From: Gluconacetobacter diazotrophicus PA1 5
GTDB lineage: Bacteria; Pseudomonadota; Alphaproteobacteria; Acetobacterales; Acetobacteraceae
Assembly (NCBI RefSeq): GCF_000067045.1
Contig: NC_010125.1
Span: 1,154,001 to 1,218,000 of the forward strand
Length of the DNA stretch: 64,000 nt
Direction: 5' to 3'
Part shown: positions 52,551-62,532 of the stretch, piece after piece
Layout of the letters: every line of letters starts with the position of its first letter
Numbering within the stretch: the stretch's first letter is position 1
Notes under the pieces: generated by a model
What the model was told of the DNA's origin: nothing
The model's input: the letters and a program-made list of their open reading frames with translations, nothing else
Databases searched by the model: none
Position numbers and translations under genes: made by a program

Positions 52551-53189
52551 ATGAGCGACTCGTCATTAGTACTACCGGGCGGACCTCTACAGGCCGAGTC
52601 GCCCCTGATAGTACTGGCCAGCCAGTCCGCCACGCGCCGTATCCTGTTGGAACAGGCGGGATTATGCGTCGAATGCCGCCCCGCCCGCGTGGATGAGGAC
52701 GGGGTCCGGGAATCGGCCCGGGCGGCGGGCCTGTCGCCCGATTCCTGCGCCCTGCTGCTAGCCGAACTGAAGGGCGGGCGCATTCGCGATCCCGGCTGCG
52801 TGGTGATCGGGGCCGACCAGATCCTGTCCTGCGAGGGCGAATGGTTCGAAAAGCCGGCCGACCGCCAGGCCGCGCGGGCGCAGTTATGGCGGCTGCGCGG
52901 ACGGATGCACGTGCTGCACAGCGCGGTCGTGGTCATGCGCGACGGGCAGGTGATCTGGCGCCACGTCGCGCGGCCCGAACTGACGATGCGCCCGTTTTCC
53001 GAAGCGTTCCTGGACGCGTATCTCGACATCGAGGGCGACGCGATCCTGTCCTCGGTCGGAGCCTATCGGTTGGAAGGATGCGGGGTTCACCTGTTCGACG
53101 GCATCGTGGGTGAGCACGCCGCCATTCTTGGCCTGCCTCTGCTGCCGCTGCTGGGGTTCCTGCGCCAGCATGGTGTTGTCCTTTCCTGA
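52551..53189 (+). CDS. maf: Maf-family nucleotide pyrophosphatase
   Basis: 212 residues. Maf motifs are LIVLASQSATRRILLEQAG near the N-terminus, ARVDEDGVRESAR, VIGADQILSCEGEWFEKP and GDAILSSVGAYRLEGCGVHLFDGIVGEHAAILGLPLLPLL. Maf enzymes hydrolyse modified or canonical nucleoside triphosphates and affect septum formation. The start is the ATG at 52551 with ACGGAG upstream. The N-terminal residues are encoded at the edge of the GTAC-rich region. In alphaproteobacteria maf lies near the origin. Confidence 0.93.
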   Translation: MSDSSLVLPGGPLQAESPLIVLASQSATRRILLEQAGLCVECRPARVDEDGVRESARAAGLSPDSCALLLAELKGGRIRDPGCVVIGADQILSCEGEWFEKPADRQAARAQLWRLRGRMHVLHSAVVVMRDGQVIWRHVARPELTMRPFSEAFLDAYLDIEGDAILSSVGAYRLEGCGVHLFDGIVGEHAAILGLPLLPLLGFLRQHGVVLS

Positions 53190-53238
53190 GACAAGGACAC
53201 AGCCTGACCTGCCCTTCCAAAAATATCACCCCCGGGGC

Positions 53239-53267
53239 TTGCCAAGCGTCCGACCCACGGTTATACC
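53239..53267 (+). promoter_or_regulatory. Likely promoter of tRNA-Ala(GGC)
   Basis: TTGCCA (53239-53244) and TATACC (53262-53267) with an exact 17-base spacer. The tRNA begins 43 bases after the -10. Confidence 0.5.
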
Positions 53268-53309
53268 CCGCGCACTCGCACGGCGTCGGATGACGGCGCC
53301 AGTGCCGGC

Positions 53310-53385
53310 GGGGCCATAGCTCAGTTGGGAGAGCGCCTGAATGGCATTCAGGAGGTCGTCGGTTCGATTCCGATTGGCTCCACCA
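53310..53385 (+). tRNA. tRNA-Ala (anticodon GGC)
   Basis: 76-nt cloverleaf. Acceptor GGGGCCA pairs with TGGCTCC with the alanine G3-U70 pair, then A and CCA. The anticodon arm is CCTGA-ATGGCAT-TCAGG, giving GGC (codons GCC/GCU). This is the second alanine isoacceptor in the window. Confidence 0.96.
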
Positions 53386-53465
53386 GTTCCTCCGCCTGTT
53401 TTCTTTCGGACATGGTGATCGCGGCATCGGCCGGTATCGGGACTCCCCGATAGCGGCGTGCCGCA

Positions 53466-56056
53466 TTATGTGCTTCGTCCCCGCGTGCTGCGAACCGCCT
53501 GCCGCAAGGTGCGGCGCCAGACCACCATGCCGCACAGCGTCGTCACCAGCAGCGTTCCCGCCATCGTGCCGATCAGGGCCGTCCAGTCGGCGGTCCAGGG
53601 CATCTGCAGTACCGTGCGCGTCACCAGCCAGGCAATCAGCGTTCCCAGGATCGTGGCGGCCAGGCCGGCCGTGAACCCCAGCAGGGTGAATTCGACCAGC
53701 CAGATCGTGCGGATCTGCCCCGAATCGGCACCCAGCGCGCGCAGGGTGGCGGCGGTGGTGACGCGCTGCCGCCACCCCGCCGCCAGCGTCGCCGCCAGCA
53801 CCAGCCCGCCCGACATCAGGATGATCGAGGACGCGGCGGTCAGGGCGGCGGCCAGCCGGCCCACCAGCGTCCCCAGCTCGGCCAGCACGTCGGCCACCCG
53901 GATGCCGGTCACGCCGGGCAGCGCGTCGGTGATCGCGGCCAGCACGGCGGCGTCCCGATCCGCCCGGCCATCGGTGGCCAGCGTGGCGACGAAGGTATGC
54001 GGCGCATGGGACAACAGGCCCGGCGACACCACGAAGGCGAAGTTGAGTTGCAGGGACCGCCAGGCGACGCGGCGCAGATTGGCCACCCGGACGTCGATCG
54101 ACCGGCCCAGCACGTTCAGCCGGATCACCGATCCGATCCGTACCCCCCACCCCTGAGCCAGCCCGGCATCCAGCGACAGCAGGGGCGGCCCGTCATAATC
54201 GGCCGGCCACCATGTGCCCTCGGCCAGTTGGGTGCCCGGCGGGGGCATTGCCGACAGCGTCAGTCCGTGGTCGCCCCGCAGCGCCCATTGCGTCTGTGGC
54301 GTCGCCGCGACCCGTTCGGCCGGCACGCCGTTGACCGCGACGATCCGGGTGCGCATCGACGGCACCTGCTGGATGGCGCGCACCGAAGGCTGGGACCGCG
54401 CCAGGGTATCGAACCGGTCCAGGTCGGCGGGCTGGATGTCGACGAAATAGAAGGCCGGGGCGTTGCGCGGCATCTGGTCGCGCAACTGGGCCATGATCGC
54501 GCCCTCGACCAGCGTGATGGTCGCCATGCCGGTCAGCCCGGCGCCCAGCGCCACCATCAAGCGCGCGGTCGGCGCACCCGGGCGGGCGAACAGGGCCAGG
54601 CCCAGCCGCAACACCCCGCGATCGGTGCCCATGCGGGGCAGCAGGGCCGCCATGACGCGGCGCAGCGCCCCGCCCGCCAGTGCCAGGACCCCGCCCACCG
54701 CCAGCGCGATGGCGAGGAATCCCGCGACGAACAGGCGATCGCCGCCCAGCAGTCCCGCCAGCCCGCCCAGCAGGATCGCACACGCCGCCATGGCCAGTCC
54801 CGCACGAAGGCGCCCGCTCCGCCCCAGCGGCCGCTGCCGCCCCTGGTCATGGAACAGGGCGGCGGGCGGAATCGCGCTGGCCCGCGTCAGCGGCAGGATT
54901 ACCGACAGCAGGGCGACCAGCACGCCGAACAGACCGGCCAGCAGCGCCGGACGCACCGGCGGTGCCAGTGTCGCGGTCAGCGGCAGCAGGCCGGAGAGCG
55001 CATGAACGGCCAACGGCGGCAACAGCAGGGCGAGCACCATGCCGCCGCCGATGCCGAGGATGCACAGAACCGCGATCTGCAGCCCGAAGGTCAGCGAGAC
55101 CAGCGTGCTGGGTGCGCCGAGGCAGCGCAGGATGGCAATGGTTCCTCCCCGGCCTTCCAGCCATGATGTGACCCCCGCCGAAACCCCCAGCCCGCCCAGC
55201 AGCAGCGCGGTCAGGCCGATCAGTCGCAGGAAGCGCGCGATCTGGTCGATCGTCCGGGTCAGGGCCGGCGCCGCGTCGGCGGTGCCACGGATGCGCCATC
55301 CCTGGTCGGGAAAGCGGGCCGCGATTGCCCCGGCCAGGGCCTGTGCCCGGGCGGCGCGTCCTTGGTCCGGGCCATCCAGCGCAATGCGCAGCGCCCGGTT
55401 GACCAGCGCCCCCGGCTGCAACAGCCCGGCCGCGTCCAGGGCCGGCCGGGCGATCATCACGGCCGGCGCCAGCACCACCGTGGTCGCGCTGTCGGGGGTG
55501 TGGGCCAGCGTACCGGCCATGCGAAACTGGGCCGACCCGACCCGCACGGCGGCCCCCGGCGCCAGCCCCAGCCGCGCGATCACCAGCGGATCGGCCAGCA
55601 GCGCGGCCGGGACGGTCCCCGGGGCGGCCAGAGCGCGGTCCAGGGGGCCGGGCGGCGTGATCGTGACCGTGCCCACCAGCGGATAGGCCGCATCGACGGC
55701 CTGGAGTTCCACCAGCATCCGCCCGCCCGGCGCGTAGAGCATCGAGCGCATGCGCAGGATTTCCGAGACCCGCGCGCCGTGGGCGGTGACGAAGGTGGCG
55801 AGCTCGGCGGGAAACGGATCGCTGCTTTCGATCGACAGATCGCCGCCCAGCAGGCTGCGTTGCTGGCCGGCGATGCCGTCATGGATCATGCCCTGCAGGC
55901 CGCCCACCGCGCCGATCGCCGCCACCCCCAGCGCCAGGCAGGCCAGCACGATCCGCATGCCGCCGATTCCGCCCCGCAGGTCGCGCAGCGCCAGCCGGGC
56001 CACCAGCCGCAGGGTGGCGAGCATGGCGGCGACGGGTTTCCGGTCGGGGTCCCGGA

Positions 56057-56060
<4 letters not shown>
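53466..56060 (-). CDS. ybbP: FtsX-like ABC permease (YbbP type)
   Basis: 864 residues from the GTG at 56060, which overlaps the ATPase stop (GTGA). After the first helix (GGMRIVLACLALGVAAIGAVG) comes a large periplasmic domain, then two FtsX-type three-helix cores (about 290-430 and 740-850) and four middle helices, ten in all. Pairs with the adjacent ATPase. In E. coli, ybbP-ybbA lie next to tesA in the same divergent layout as here. The substrate is probably a lipid or lipoprotein; this is inferred. Confidence 0.9.
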
Positions 56061-56833
<773 letters not shown>

Positions 56834-56891
56834 GCGCTATCCTTCCGACATTGCGTGGTCCTGCGCCCGCTACGCTACATGGCGCGGCCGG

Positions 56892-57524
56892 ATGGCCCGA
56901 GCCCTTTTTCTGTGGCTGATCCTGCTGCCGGCGGCCGCGATGCCCGCCCGGGCCGCCGACCGGCCGATCCGGGTCCTGGCGCTGGGGGATTCGCTGACGG
57001 CCGGTTACGGCCTGGCGCACGCCGACAGCTTCGTGCCGCGCCTGCAGGCGGCGCTGGACGAAAAGGGGGGCGGCATCACTATCCTGGATGGTGGCGTGTC
57101 GGGCGATACCAGCGCGGATGCGCTGGCACGGCTGGACTGGGCGCTGGGCGATGCGCCCGATGCCGCGATCGTGGAACTGGGCGGCAATGACGGGCTGCGG
57201 GGGCTGGAGCCCGCGCGGATGGAACGGAACCTGACCGCCATTCTCGACCGGTTGCGGCAGGCGCATGTGCCGGTGCTGCTGTCGGGCATGTACGCACCGC
57301 CGAACATGGGCGCGTCCTACGGCCAGTCCTTCCGCGCCGTGTTCGACCGGCTGTCGCACCGGCCCGGCATCATGTGGGACCCGTTCTTCCTGAAGGGCGT
57401 GGCGGCGCATCCCGAACTGGAGCAGCCGGACCACATCCACCCCAATCCGGCCGGTGTCGGCGTCATCGTGCAGCGCCTGGCCCCGTTGGTGGAACGTCTG
57501 GCGCAGGATGCGCGGCGGTCCTGA
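56892..57524 (+). CDS. tesA: Exported arylesterase / thioesterase I (TesA-type SGNH hydrolase)
   Basis: 210 residues. A signal peptide (about 1-22, ending MPARA) is followed by the SGNH blocks: LALGDSLTAGYG (nucleophile Ser), GVSGDTSADAL (oxyanion Gly), VELGGNDGLRG (oxyanion Asn) and the C-terminal PDHIHPNPAG (Asp and His). It hydrolyses acyl or aryl esters in the periplasm. In E. coli tesA lies beside ybbA/ybbP, as here. An alternative ATG at 56832 would overlap the divergent ybbA start, so I chose 56892. Confidence 0.92.
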   Translation: MARALFLWLILLPAAAMPARAADRPIRVLALGDSLTAGYGLAHADSFVPRLQAALDEKGGGITILDGGVSGDTSADALARLDWALGDAPDAAIVELGGNDGLRGLEPARMERNLTAILDRLRQAHVPVLLSGMYAPPNMGASYGQSFRAVFDRLSHRPGIMWDPFFLKGVAAHPELEQPDHIHPNPAGVGVIVQRLAPLVERLAQDARRS

Positions 57525-57690
57525 CGAGCGGGCTGCGAATCCTGTAAAATAAGGAAACGATGAGTTTACGTCGTTTCTATTTCTGTTGGCGGTCAGCATC
57601 GATACGGTTTCGAACAGACAGACGGACACACGGCGGCACGGCGTGCCAGGCCCGAGGTCCGGGTCCCGCGCTTATTGGAGAATCCTTGTC

Positions 57691-58104
57691 ATGTTCATGC
57701 TGAACGCGCAGATGCGCGACACGATGCTGCTGGCCGCCCGCATTCTGCTGTCCACCCTGTTCCTGATCATGGGCTGGGGGAAACTGACCGACTTTTCCGG
57801 CGCCGTTGCCTATATGGCCCAGACCCACGTCCCCTTTCCGGCCCTGGCGGCGGCGGTCGCGACGGTAACCGAACTGGGGCTGGGCCTTGCGGTCCTCGCC
57901 GGGGTGCTGACCGTGCCGATCGCACTGGTTCTGGCGGCCTATACGCTGGTAACGGGCCTGATCGGCCATCCATTCTGGTCCATGTCCGGCATGATGCGCT
58001 ACGACAACATGATCCATTTCTACAAGAATATCAGCATTATCGGCGGTCTTCTGGCCCTGGCGGCGGCAGGACCGGGACGGTTCGCGCTGCGTCCGGCCAA
58101 TTGA
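57691..58104 (+). CDS. DoxX-family membrane protein
   Basis: 137 residues with four membrane helices. The DoxX pattern is clear: LLAARILLSTLFLIMGWGKLTDFSGAVAYMA, VATVTELGLGLAVLAGVLTVPIALVLA and the C-terminal block MRYDNMIHFYKNISIIGGLLAL. GGAGAATCC precedes the ATG. DoxX proteins (YphA/YqjF type) are membrane proteins tied to redox or quinone metabolism; this one's role is not known. An IS element is inserted 29 bases after its stop. Confidence 0.82.
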   Translation: MFMLNAQMRDTMLLAARILLSTLFLIMGWGKLTDFSGAVAYMAQTHVPFPALAAAVATVTELGLGLAVLAGVLTVPIALVLAAYTLVTGLIGHPFWSMSGMMRYDNMIHFYKNISIIGGLLALAAAGPGRFALRPAN

Positions 58105-58133
58105 CGTGAAGCGACCTTTTGCTGTTGGCTAGG

Positions 58134-59177
58134 TGTTTGGTCCCGGGATTTGGTGGTGCATTATTTTCACATGAGTGGAAGGATGCGCTATGGGCCAGGT
58201 TCACCACGGAAGCGCCACGACGACAGCGGCAGTCCGTCGAGCGATACAACATAGTCAAGAGAGCCTGAGGGTTCTGGCGAAACGCTACGGGATCAACCCG
58301 AAGACGGTCGCCAAATGGAAGGGGCGGACCGATACGTCGGATCGACGCACCGGTCCGAAGGTCGCATCCTCAACCATCCTGTCGACCGAAGAAGAAGCGA
58401 TCGTTGTGGCCTTCCGTCGCCATACCCTGCTGCCTCTTGATGATTGCCTTTATGCGCTTCAGGCGACGATCCCGCATCTGACGCGATCTTCCCTGCACCG
58501 TTGTTTTCAGCGCCATGGGATCAGCCGCCTGCCCGAGACCGAAGGCGACAAACCGAAACGGTCGAAGTTCAAGAGTTGTCCGATCGGCTATTTTCACATC
58601 GACATTGCTGAAGTCCGCACTGAAATGGGGCGCCTTTATCTTCTGGTGGCGATCGACCGGACCTCGAAATTCGCTTTTGTCCAATTGCACGAGAAAGCGA
58701 CACGTCGCGTTGCCGGTGACTTCCTGCGTGCTCTGGCCGCTGCGGTTCCCTACCGCATCCATACCGTGCTGACCGATAACGGCACGCATTTTACCGATCC
58801 GGCCGGCAATGGATGGACACCCGAAGACATCAAGGCCATGCGGGCGGATGGTGTCCTGTTCCGGTGCCACTCTTTTGAACTGGCCTGTGCTGATCTCGAT
58901 ATCGAGCATCGACTGACAAAGCCGCGACATCCCTGGACGAATGGCCAGGTCGAGAGGATGAACCGCACGATCAAGGACGCCACCGTCAAGCGCTTCTACT
59001 ACGAAACACATGACCAGTTGCGTCAACACCTCGCCGACTTCGTTACCGCCTACAATTTCGCCCGCAGGCTCAAGACCCTGCGCGGCCTCACTCCATATGA
59101 ATTCATTTGTCAGCAGTGGGAAAAAGAACCATCACGGTTCATACATAATCCGCACCACCAAATCCCGGGACAAAACA
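58134..59177 (+). mobile_element. Complete IS481-family insertion sequence, with 6-bp target duplication
   Basis: 1,044 bp with 26-bp terminal inverted repeats (58134-58159 and 59152-59177) that differ at one position; both begin TGTTT. The direct repeat GCTAGG flanks it on both sides (58128-58133 and 59178-59183). This matches the NCTAGN target known for IS481. It carries one transposase. With intact ends and target duplication, the insertion looks recent. Confidence 0.93.
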
Positions 59178-59182
59178 GCTAG
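58190..59182 (+). CDS. IS481-family transposase
   Basis: 330 residues from the ATG at 58190 (GGAAGG upstream). The N-terminal HTH (ESLRVLAKRYGINPKTVAKWKGR) binds the ends. The DDE catalytic core follows: Asp in FHIDIAEVR, Asp in HTVLTDNGTHFTD and Glu in WTNGQVERMNRTIKDATVKRFYY. The stop codon TAG (59180-59182) lies in the 6-bp target duplication, outside the inverted repeat, so it is supplied by the insertion site. The frame is intact. Confidence 0.95.
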   Translation: MGQVHHGSATTTAAVRRAIQHSQESLRVLAKRYGINPKTVAKWKGRTDTSDRRTGPKVASSTILSTEEEAIVVAFRRHTLLPLDDCLYALQATIPHLTRSSLHRCFQRHGISRLPETEGDKPKRSKFKSCPIGYFHIDIAEVRTEMGRLYLLVAIDRTSKFAFVQLHEKATRRVAGDFLRALAAAVPYRIHTVLTDNGTHFTDPAGNGWTPEDIKAMRADGVLFRCHSFELACADLDIEHRLTKPRHPWTNGQVERMNRTIKDATVKRFYYETHDQLRQHLADFVTAYNFARRLKTLRGLTPYEFICQQWEKEPSRFIHNPHHQIPGQNS

Positions 59183-59246
59183 GCTTCTATTACTGGCCTA
59201 CCCGGTTCGGCCTGTCGTAGAAACGATACGGAACCGGGAGACCGTC

Positions 59247-59438
59247 ATGAGAGACTATACCGACAATGACGATGGAGTGCGCACGCAACTCCAGGGCCTG
59301 ATTTCCGAATTGCAGACCGACATCGAAAAGGTGGCTGTCCTGCTGGATCAGACTCAGGCCAGCGACGATGTGAAGCACCTGATCGCCAGCATCGCGGATC
59401 GTCTCGACGGTGTCGCTGACCTGGCGGACCGCAGATAG
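59247..59438 (+). CDS. Small acidic helical protein, unknown
   Basis: 63 residues with GGGAG upstream of the ATG at 59247. The protein is acidic and helical (TQLQGLISELQTDIEKVAVLLDQTQASDDVKHLIASIADRLDGVADLAD), a likely coiled coil or dimer. It is similar in size to the hypothetical protein at 45472-45717, but not clearly related. It lies between the IS element and a TonB-dependent receptor. The function is unknown. Confidence 0.55.
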   Translation: MRDYTDNDDGVRTQLQGLISELQTDIEKVAVLLDQTQASDDVKHLIASIADRLDGVADLADRR

Positions 59439-59536
59439 GTCGCGTCCGCGTCGATCCAGGGACAGTGCCCCGCGCCTGATGCCAACCGTCATGGAAGCGG
59501 GCCCGTGCGAGCCCGCTTCCACGCAGTGACAGACTG

Positions 59537-62113
59537 CTACAGCGTCAAATTGGCACGCAGGTAGTAATATCCGCCATTCATGTCGAGCTGCGACGTGCTC
59601 ATGTAGTATTGCGGCACGCCCAGATAGCGGTTCCCGTCCGGCACCCGGCTGGGCCGGGCGTCGAACAGGTTGTTCGCCCCCAGCGTGAACGACCAGTTGC
59701 GGTTGGCGCGATAGGTGATGTCCAGATTGGTGATGAATTTCGGTGTGTTCCGGAAGGGTAGGAACACCGTGCTGGAGAGCGAGCCCGTATTGGCCGCACC
59801 CGTATAATAGGTCAGTTGCGATGTCGTCTGGCCATAGCGGATCTCATGCACGCCGACCGTCCAGGCCCCGTGGGTAAAGCGCCCGCCGAAGATCATCTTG
59901 CTGCGCGGATAGGCCGTGGTGATGTAGGCAACGCTCTGTGCGGACAGGAGCGGCTGCCCCGTCGCGGCGTCCGTCTGATGGCTCAGGCGGGTCCGGTTGA
60001 GGTTGATGGCCACATCCCAGTCGATCCGCCCGACATCGCCCAGCCGCGTCGGATAGGTCGCCGTCAGGTCCAGCCCCTGCGTGCGCGTGCTTGCCACGTT
60101 CGCAAACCAGTTGGTCGACAGCGAGGCCGCCGTCCACTGATCCGATCCGGCAGGCAGCGTAAAGCCGTTCATCGTCAGGGCGGAACGCGCCGCATTGCCG
60201 GTAATGTTGCCGCCCGGCAGGATCTGGTCGCGCAGATTGATCTGATAGACATCGACCGTCACGTGCAGGTTCCGTACCGGCTCGACGATGATGCCGCCGG
60301 TGGCGTTGGTCGAGCGCTCGGGCTTCAGCGGCGCCGCGCCGTTGGCCAGCGCGCCGGGCGAATTGGCCGCGATCAGCCCGCGCGCGGCCGTGGGCGAGAG
60401 CGTCAGCGAACTGTAATGCTCCTGCGCCAGCGTCGGCGCATGGAACCCGTTCGAGATCGTGGCGCGGAACGCCAGCCACCTGAACGCATCATAGCGCGTG
60501 GACACCTTGCCGGTCTCGGTGTCCCCCACATCGGTATAATGCTCGTAGCGCCCGGCCAGATCGAGTTGCCAGTTCTTCAGAAGATGCGTGGAGACATCGA
60601 CATATCCGCCGACGACATCGCGGTTGAAATTGCCGGCATTGCCCGCATTGGTCCCGGCCAGCGCGTCCGACCCGCTGCCATAGGTCGAATCGGGCGATCC
60701 GGTGCCGACCGAGTAGCTTTCGTAGCGATAGGTCGCCCCGCCGGCGACGTTGATGCTGTGCGGCCAACCGGAGACATGAAACGCCCGGCTGATATCGAAC
60801 GTGTTGCTCCACTGGGAATTGTTGAACCCCTGGGCCTGGATGACCGTCGGCGTGCGGCCGGTCGCGGCCGCGACCGCGAAATTCGCCGAATCCTTCAGCC
60901 CGATCGCGTCATAATCGCGGCCATAGACCGAGGACAGGTCCCAGTTCCATCCCCGCAGGACGCCCTTCACGCCCGCCGTGACCTCCCAGTCATCCTCATC
61001 GATCGTCTCCAGCGGCGAATAGCCGTCCGGATAGATGGCGGCATAGAGCGGATAGGCTGCAAGCGAGCCGGGCAGGCGATAATTCTGGTATGCCTCGGCA
61101 TGCCGGTGGGCATAGGTCGCCAGCGCATAGGCCTGGATATCGTCCGTCAGGTCGTACCCGGCCTTGATCGCCAGGCTTTCGCGCGTCTGCTCGGGCCGGC
61201 CCTGGATCTTGTTGATCTTGGTCCCCGTCCGCAGGTCCGGCGCGCTGCGGAACGTGTGGTCCTCGTGCACGAAATCGCCGCTGACATGGACGAACCCGCG
61301 CGCCCCCAGCTTCGCGCCGCCATCCAGATACACACCTTGCTGGAACCCGTCCTTGGCAGCGGTGATGCCGGTGATCGACTCGGCATTGAAGCCATGGTCC
61401 TGCTTCTTGAGGATGATGTTCACCACCCCCGCCACGGCGTCGGACCCGTATTGCGCCGAAGCCCCGTCGCGCAGGATCTCCACATGGTCGATCGCCGCCA
61501 TGGGGATCATGTCGATATCGACCGGCGTGGTGCCCTGCTGCGGGCCGCCATCGGCATAGAGGTTGGCCGTGGTATGGCGCCGCTTGCCATCCACCAGTAC
61601 CAGCGTCTCGTTGGGGCTGAGGCCGCGCAGGCTGAAGGCCGACGTCAGCGCGCCGGTATCGAAGCCGCCCGTCGGCAGCGTCAGCGACGGCAGCAACTGG
61701 CCCAGCGCCTCGCGTAGCGTCGGCTGCCCCGTCTGCGCAAGCTGCCGCGCCGATACGATATCGATCGGCGCCACGCTGTCGCGTGCCTTCTTCCCGATCT
61801 CACGCGTGCCGGTCACGATGATGGCCTCGCCGGTATCGGCCGGCCGGGCGGCCTGCATCGGAACGGCAATTTGGGCCGCGCCGTCGGCCGCCTGCGCACG
61901 CTGGCGGCTGGAGGATGCGACGCGCTTCCTGGCGGTATCCTGCGAGGCCGTGGTTTCCGCCGTTTCGTCCGCCGCCATCGCCTGCGCGATCGGCAGCGCT
62001 GTCAGGATCGAGGCCGCCAGCAACGCATGCCGGGGGTGGAGACGATATCCTGCCAGAGGCGTTCTTCTGCCGGCAGGTGCGAAATCCGGAGCGAGGGAGC
62101 GGATGGAAGGCAC
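59537..62113 (-). CDS. TonB-dependent outer-membrane receptor
   Basis: 858 residues from a GTG at 62113 with GGAG upstream. A signal peptide (about 25-47, ending AMA) precedes a linker and a TonB-box-like EAIIVTG (about 95-101). The plug (about 105-235) has LREALGQLLPSLTLP, FSLRGLSPNETLVLVDGKRRH and VEILRDGASAQYGSDAVAGVVNIILKK. The barrel follows, with NNLFDARPSRVP near the end. It differs from the receptor at 4866 and resembles the outer-membrane receptors for large or complex ligands. The ligand is unknown. Two TATAAT hexamers lie just upstream. Confidence 0.92.
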   Translation of the reverse strand: MPSIRSLAPDFAPAGRRTPLAGYRLHPRHALLAASILTALPIAQAMAADETAETTASQDTARKRVASSSRQRAQAADGAAQIAVPMQAARPADTGEAIIVTGTREIGKKARDSVAPIDIVSARQLAQTGQPTLREALGQLLPSLTLPTGGFDTGALTSAFSLRGLSPNETLVLVDGKRRHTTANLYADGGPQQGTTPVDIDMIPMAAIDHVEILRDGASAQYGSDAVAGVVNIILKKQDHGFNAESITGITAAKDGFQQGVYLDGGAKLGARGFVHVSGDFVHEDHTFRSAPDLRTGTKINKIQGRPEQTRESLAIKAGYDLTDDIQAYALATYAHRHAEAYQNYRLPGSLAAYPLYAAIYPDGYSPLETIDEDDWEVTAGVKGVLRGWNWDLSSVYGRDYDAIGLKDSANFAVAAATGRTPTVIQAQGFNNSQWSNTFDISRAFHVSGWPHSINVAGGATYRYESYSVGTGSPDSTYGSGSDALAGTNAGNAGNFNRDVVGGYVDVSTHLLKNWQLDLAGRYEHYTDVGDTETGKVSTRYDAFRWLAFRATISNGFHAPTLAQEHYSSLTLSPTAARGLIAANSPGALANGAAPLKPERSTNATGGIIVEPVRNLHVTVDVYQINLRDQILPGGNITGNAARSALTMNGFTLPAGSDQWTAASLSTNWFANVASTRTQGLDLTATYPTRLGDVGRIDWDVAINLNRTRLSHQTDAATGQPLLSAQSVAYITTAYPRSKMIFGGRFTHGAWTVGVHEIRYGQTTSQLTYYTGAANTGSLSSTVFLPFRNTPKFITNLDITYRANRNWSFTLGANNLFDARPSRVPDGNRYLGVPQYYMSTSQLDMNGGYYYLRANLTL

Positions 62114-62532
62114 GATGGGGGCTCCATTATACTATTTATTATAGTTGTTTATGGAAACAACGATTCGACTCCCGTGTATCATCTGCTCGATTAAATGTGA
62201 ATTTATCTTATAGGCATTTCGATGCCTATCCGCCTTATCTGTTGTAAAATTTAACACAGATTGCCGCCCAGGCAGGGGGTATCGATCCCGCATGTCGCGG
62301 CACGCCTGCCCGGCAGGGCCGACGGCCAAACGGGCCCGGAGCGCGTGAAATTCAGGGAATGCGTGGCGGCAGCCCGGGTTCGCGCCGATTCCGGCGAACG
62401 CGACGCTCAGAGCAGGTCGCGATTGGGTCCAGGCGCTTCGATTATCCAGGCGGCAGAGCGATCCGGGCCGCTCCACCGCCATGTCCGGTGCCGAATTCGA
62501 GACCGGCCGCTTTCAAGCGGCGTATTCGGTGC
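62114..62532. other. Intergenic region upstream of the second TonB receptor
   Basis: 419 bases without a convincing gene. The half next to the receptor (to about 62260) is AT-rich. It holds two TATAAT hexamers on the minus strand (62132-62127 and 62143-62138), and a perfect hairpin ATAGGCAT-TTCG-ATGCCTAT (62210-62229). The other half is GC-rich, with chance reading frames only. The receptor promoter is likely here. Confidence 0.5.
62210..62229. repeat. 8-bp hairpin with a TTCG loop
   Basis: ATAGGCAT (62210-62217), TTCG, ATGCCTAT (62222-62229), perfect. It lies about 97 bases before the receptor start and may be an operator or leader RNA hairpin. UUCG is a stable tetraloop if the plus strand is transcribed; on the minus strand the loop is CGAA. 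Confidence 0.6.
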
